NCBI RefSeq assembly: GCF_000143415.4
Contig: NW_003314342.1
Coordinates: forward strand, 206,074 to 270,073
From: Selaginella moellendorffii
Lineage: Eukaryota > Streptophyta > Lycopodiopsida > Selaginellales > Selaginellaceae
Reading direction: 5' to 3'
Length of the DNA: 64,000 nt
Shown: piece by piece, positions 60,888 through 64,000 of the stretch
How positions within the stretch are numbered: the first letter of the stretch is position 1
Layout: the number at the start of each line of letters is the position of its first letter
Position numbers and translations under genes: made by a program
The notes under the pieces: generated by a model
Seen by the model: only the letters and a program-made list of their open reading frames with translations
What the model was told of the DNA's origin: nothing
Databases searched by the model: none

Positions 60888-61380
60888 ATGGTTTTTACCC
60901 TTTATCCTATGGTGATTTACCATAGGATAACCACGAAGAGGAACCTAAACCCTCCATATGCCACATGTCATATGCCACTTGTCCAAAGGACAGTGGTGTG
61001 AAATCTGAGTTTTAGGGCCTTAGGCCATTGAATGAAGGAACGGTGCCAAACTCCAAGTATAGAGCCAAGGAGCAATGGCATTGGAGCATGAAACGACTTC
61101 TGAGTGTATAGCCCAATGAGTGAAAGGATAGGAGCACGAAGCAACTTAGAACAGTTCTAAAGCATCTAACATCCCAATGCTAGGACTAACATGCAAAACG
61201 GAACTAAATAGAGTTTAGCACTATTTTAACATACTGGTGGGGTACTCCACCAGCTAATATAGTGTGGAACTTGTGCTTAAACCCAAGTCAGACGCAAAAC
61301 AAAGACAAACACGCAAGCGGGAGCTAAACTATGCCTTATGTTAGTCGGCCATGCCTGACTTACCCACTATACTCTTTCAA
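60888..61380. repeat. Long direct repeat A, second copy
   Basis: Matches 54786-55307. If these are LTRs, an old element of about 6.6 kb spanned the interval and was then invaded by the TRIM and other insertions. Confidence 0.45.
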
Positions 61381-61389
61381 TACCCAAAG

Positions 61390-63335
61390 TCACATTTGTG
61401 ACATTGGTGTCAACAACATCCTGTTGATGTTGATGTAATGGAAGGTCTAGATACCGAGATGCATTCGGAAAACAAGGAGTCATACGAGTAGTGAAGGGAC
61501 ATTGCATGAATAAATCAGTAACCCTTCTATCTTTCTTTTAGGAGTATCATCAAGGGGTTCATTCGGCACTAGTTCATTCAGTGTTTACTTTCCAAGCTCA
61601 TTTTTATAACAAGAGATTTCCTATTATTCTCTCCATGTTAGTTAATACAAGTTCAAGTTTATCTTCTATTTCTTGACCTGTTGCTACACGTTGCCATCTA
61701 CATTTATGTCGTGTGGCAAAGCCAATTTTCATTCTTTATAGCAATGGCTGTACACATGCTTGTGCGTGGGATGAGGCAAATCTAGTTATGCATGTAGGCA
61801 ATCTCAAGCTTGAGTTGTAGTCTGAGTCAAGCTTTTGACCTTATCGTTCGTATGGATTGGTTGGGGTGCAATCATGTCAAATATGATTTTAAGGATTCTC
61901 TTTTTATCTTATACTTCTTGATATTTCTTCCATATATCTTTTTGAATTTGACTTATCATCTGGAGCCAAGATTACAACACATCATCCTATTACAACTGGG
62001 GATGCTCGTCCAATTAAGGTTTTTATTCGTCATTGGTTACCCAAAGAGATCAAGATTTTACGTGCAAACGTCAAGGAGATATTAGAAAAGGGAGTTATTC
62101 AAAAGTTGCAGAGTCCTTGGGCGTGTGAACCTCATCTTGTAACAAAGCCTAATGGGAGTATTCATTTTTGGATTTACTATCATCCATTAAACGAAGTGTG
62201 TACCCTTTTCCTTACACTAATCTCTTGGATCGCATGGGAAAAAGTTGTTGGTTCACCAAGTTAAATCTTGCTTCTAGGTACTGGCAAGTACTAATTGCTA
62301 AAAAAAATATTCTTAAGACTACTTTTCGTACACCATTTGATTTATATGAGTTGTTGGTGATGTTGTTTGGTTTAACCAATGGTTCAGAAACTTTTCAGCG
62401 AATGATGGACAAGGTTCTTTGTGATATGCCAAAGATAACTACTAACTTCATCAATAATATCTTAATCCACTCAGAAGGAATATGAGAGGCACATGTTTGT
62501 GATATTCATAAGGTGTTAAAGTTGAAGCAGTCGAAGTGCACGTTTGGGTCCAAAGACATGATTTATCTTAGTACCGTATTTCTCATAAGGGTTTGCAAGT
62601 TGATCCTAATAAACTTGTGGCTATTCTAAAGTTTCCTACTCCGAAGTGTGTGAATGATGTGCAACACTTCCTGAGTAAGGTGCAGTATCTTAGTTGTTTT
62701 GTTAATTATCTTTCTGATCGCATTGCACCATTGTGAACATTGCTAAAGTTGTCAACAACATCTTTCATCTAGTATGTAGACTGTGAGTGGGCATTTACGA
62801 ATCTCAAAGAGCTGTTGACGACTCCTTCAATTTTGGCATATCCTAACTACACTCGACCTTTCATTTTACACGTGAATGCTTTTGATATCGGTCTTGAAGG
62901 TGTGTTGATGCAAGAGAGCCCGAGTGTGCCTAGTCAATGCCATCTCATTGCATATATCAATTGTATATTACAACCAGCGGAGGTGAATTACTCCATGATA
63001 TAGAAAGAGTGTTTAGCAGTAGTTTGGGGTTTTGAGAAACTTCATGTATATCTACATGGTTCTCAGATGTTATCATAAGGTGATCATGCTACAATTACTT
63101 CATTATTAAAATGGAAGAACTTGGTTAGTCATACTACTTGCTAAGCTTTGAAGTTTCAAATATATGATTTTGATATTCATCACCCGAGGAGTTCCATGGC
63201 TAATGTTGATGCTCTTTCTCGAGCTCCTCTTCCTTTTTTGTTCTCTTCTCATATTTCTGACAAACCTATTATTTTAGCATCTGTGGATTTTTTGGACGAA
63301 ACTTCCATGCTGTCAACAGTTGCTATACTTAATTT
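61390..63335 (+). mobile_element. Ty3/gypsy pol fragment: protease, RT, RNase H
   Basis: Plus strand: SQAFDLIVRMDWLGCNHVKY near 61810, RT from 62000 with KLNLASRYWQVLIAKKNILK, FDLYELLVMLFGLTNGSETF and a catalytic-site equivalent reading FINNILIHSEG, then RNase H near 62815 (TTPSILAYPNYTRPFILHVN) and the linker LSRAPLPF near 63220. Several stops. The catalytic Asp-Asp pair of RT is Asn-Asn, and the first RNase H Asp is Asn. Confidence 0.75.
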
Positions 63336-64000
63336 GCCACAACACTCGATATGGACCTTTCCACTTAGCAAAGAGCCCCTTAGATAAACCACATACCATA
63401 TGATGGGGAAAACGGACTAACACGAAGTCATCCACTTTGTACTCTATAGGTGGATGATGATAGGAGTTATAGCGCCATTGTTGTCCCACTTGTATGTGGC
63501 CCAAGTGTTCAATAAACTTTGCTCGGACAAGTGGAAAAATGCTCTTCAAATATTGATCCCATAACCTAGCATTAGCAGCTCACAGCAATCAAGAAATTAA
63601 ACCCAACTCCATTGGCAGTATTGGATAATGATCATATAGGAGTTTATATAATGAAGCACAAATAGAACTCAAAGTTCACGTACTTCATGATCATCCTTTT
63701 AAAGGTCTGAATGAGCCATTCCACCTAACCGTCTAACTGTGGCTGATAAGCACTCATGAAAGTGTGGCATATCCCCAATCGAGATGTTAAAACATGAAAT
63801 GCTTCAGCTATAAACGTAGGACTATTATCTGAAAGAATTTGCTCCGGACATGAATGTTGGAACACCACTTGATTGAGGAGGAAGTATCCAACAACAGTTG
63901 CAGACGTGCAGCAAGAGCACCGACTTCCACTCAACGGGTTAAGTAATCAAAAGCAATAATAACATACTCATTTCCAGCAGTCAATCATGAAAAGTCTCAC
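63336..64000 (-). mobile_element. Ty3/gypsy integrase fragment, opposite orientation
   Basis: The minus strand reads LLNQVVFQHSCPEQILSDNS and then SRLGICHTFMSAYQPQLDG (integrase core, with the DNSPTF and QPQxDG blocks) at 63934-63725, then FIEHLGHIQVGQQWRYNSYH and KVDDFVLVRFPHH at 63549-63313. It abuts the plus-oriented RNase H end, so the pol gene is inverted at this junction. It runs off the window. Confidence 0.7.

Noticed and set aside
1-64000. CRISPR arrays, tRNA or prokaryotic operons
   Set aside because: The direct repeats seen are coding modules, mini-exons, LTRs or microsatellites; spliced genes show the DNA is eukaryotic, and no tRNA cloverleaf was noticed.

Overview
The window looks like a nuclear contig from a lycophyte, most probably Selaginella (inference). 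The signs are genes split by very short introns (mostly 45-75 bp, GT-AG), dense gene packing in the 28-42 kb block, a plant gene set (XTH, AXR1, PPR, plant-type LETM1), decayed Ty3/gypsy and Copia elements, and an assembly gap of N at 44915-45708. No database search was possible, so all names rest on motif recognition.

Layout. (1) 1-7.3 kb: a tandem cluster of tiny secreted peptide genes. All share one signal peptide and a mature part built from 14-residue Cys-x10-Cys-x2 modules rich in Trp and Tyr (core GWYWY). Intact copies have 2, 3, 3 and 6 modules. A two-gene unit was duplicated over about 3.9-4.0 kb and left pseudogenes. Two further copies (15.25 and 50.8 kb, minus strand) lie in a dispersed segmental duplication whose promoter segment is inverted between copies. 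Signal-peptide-only relics lie at 14.7 and 17.8 kb. I do not recognise this family. (2) 7.6-10.1 kb: a complete 16-exon folylpolyglutamate synthase gene. (3) 10.1-21 kb: relics of a secreted protein, a Copia gag, a broken PPR gene, a minus-strand gypsy copy and an unrecognised secreted-protein relic. (4) 21.2-26 kb: a frameshifted XTH gene divergent from a 10-exon gene for a P-loop NTPase resembling those linked to fungal Crinkler-type proteins. Its 3' part is a run of phase-0 mini-exons amplified in tandem. (5) 26-28.2 kb: Copia integrase relic and a MITE-like repeat. (6) 28.3-41.9 kb: a compact housekeeping block with intronless AXR1 and intronless PIF1-type helicase, then protein phosphatase inhibitor-2, frataxin, a long coiled-coil protein, LETM1 and a small zinc-finger protein. 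(7) 42.2-64 kb: retrotransposon graveyard with a nearly complete but decayed Ty3/gypsy element, nested fragments, a second peptide-gene copy, a PPR fragment, a GA microsatellite and a Cassandra-like TRIM element whose LTRs carry a 5S-rRNA-like block.

Functional links are weak, as expected for a plant contig. Frataxin (Fe-S assembly) and LETM1 (ion exchange) are both mitochondrial, and the FPGS N-terminus could be a transit peptide. The two candidates for undescribed biology are the modular Trp/Tyr/Cys peptide family and the NTPase gene with its expanding mini-exon array.
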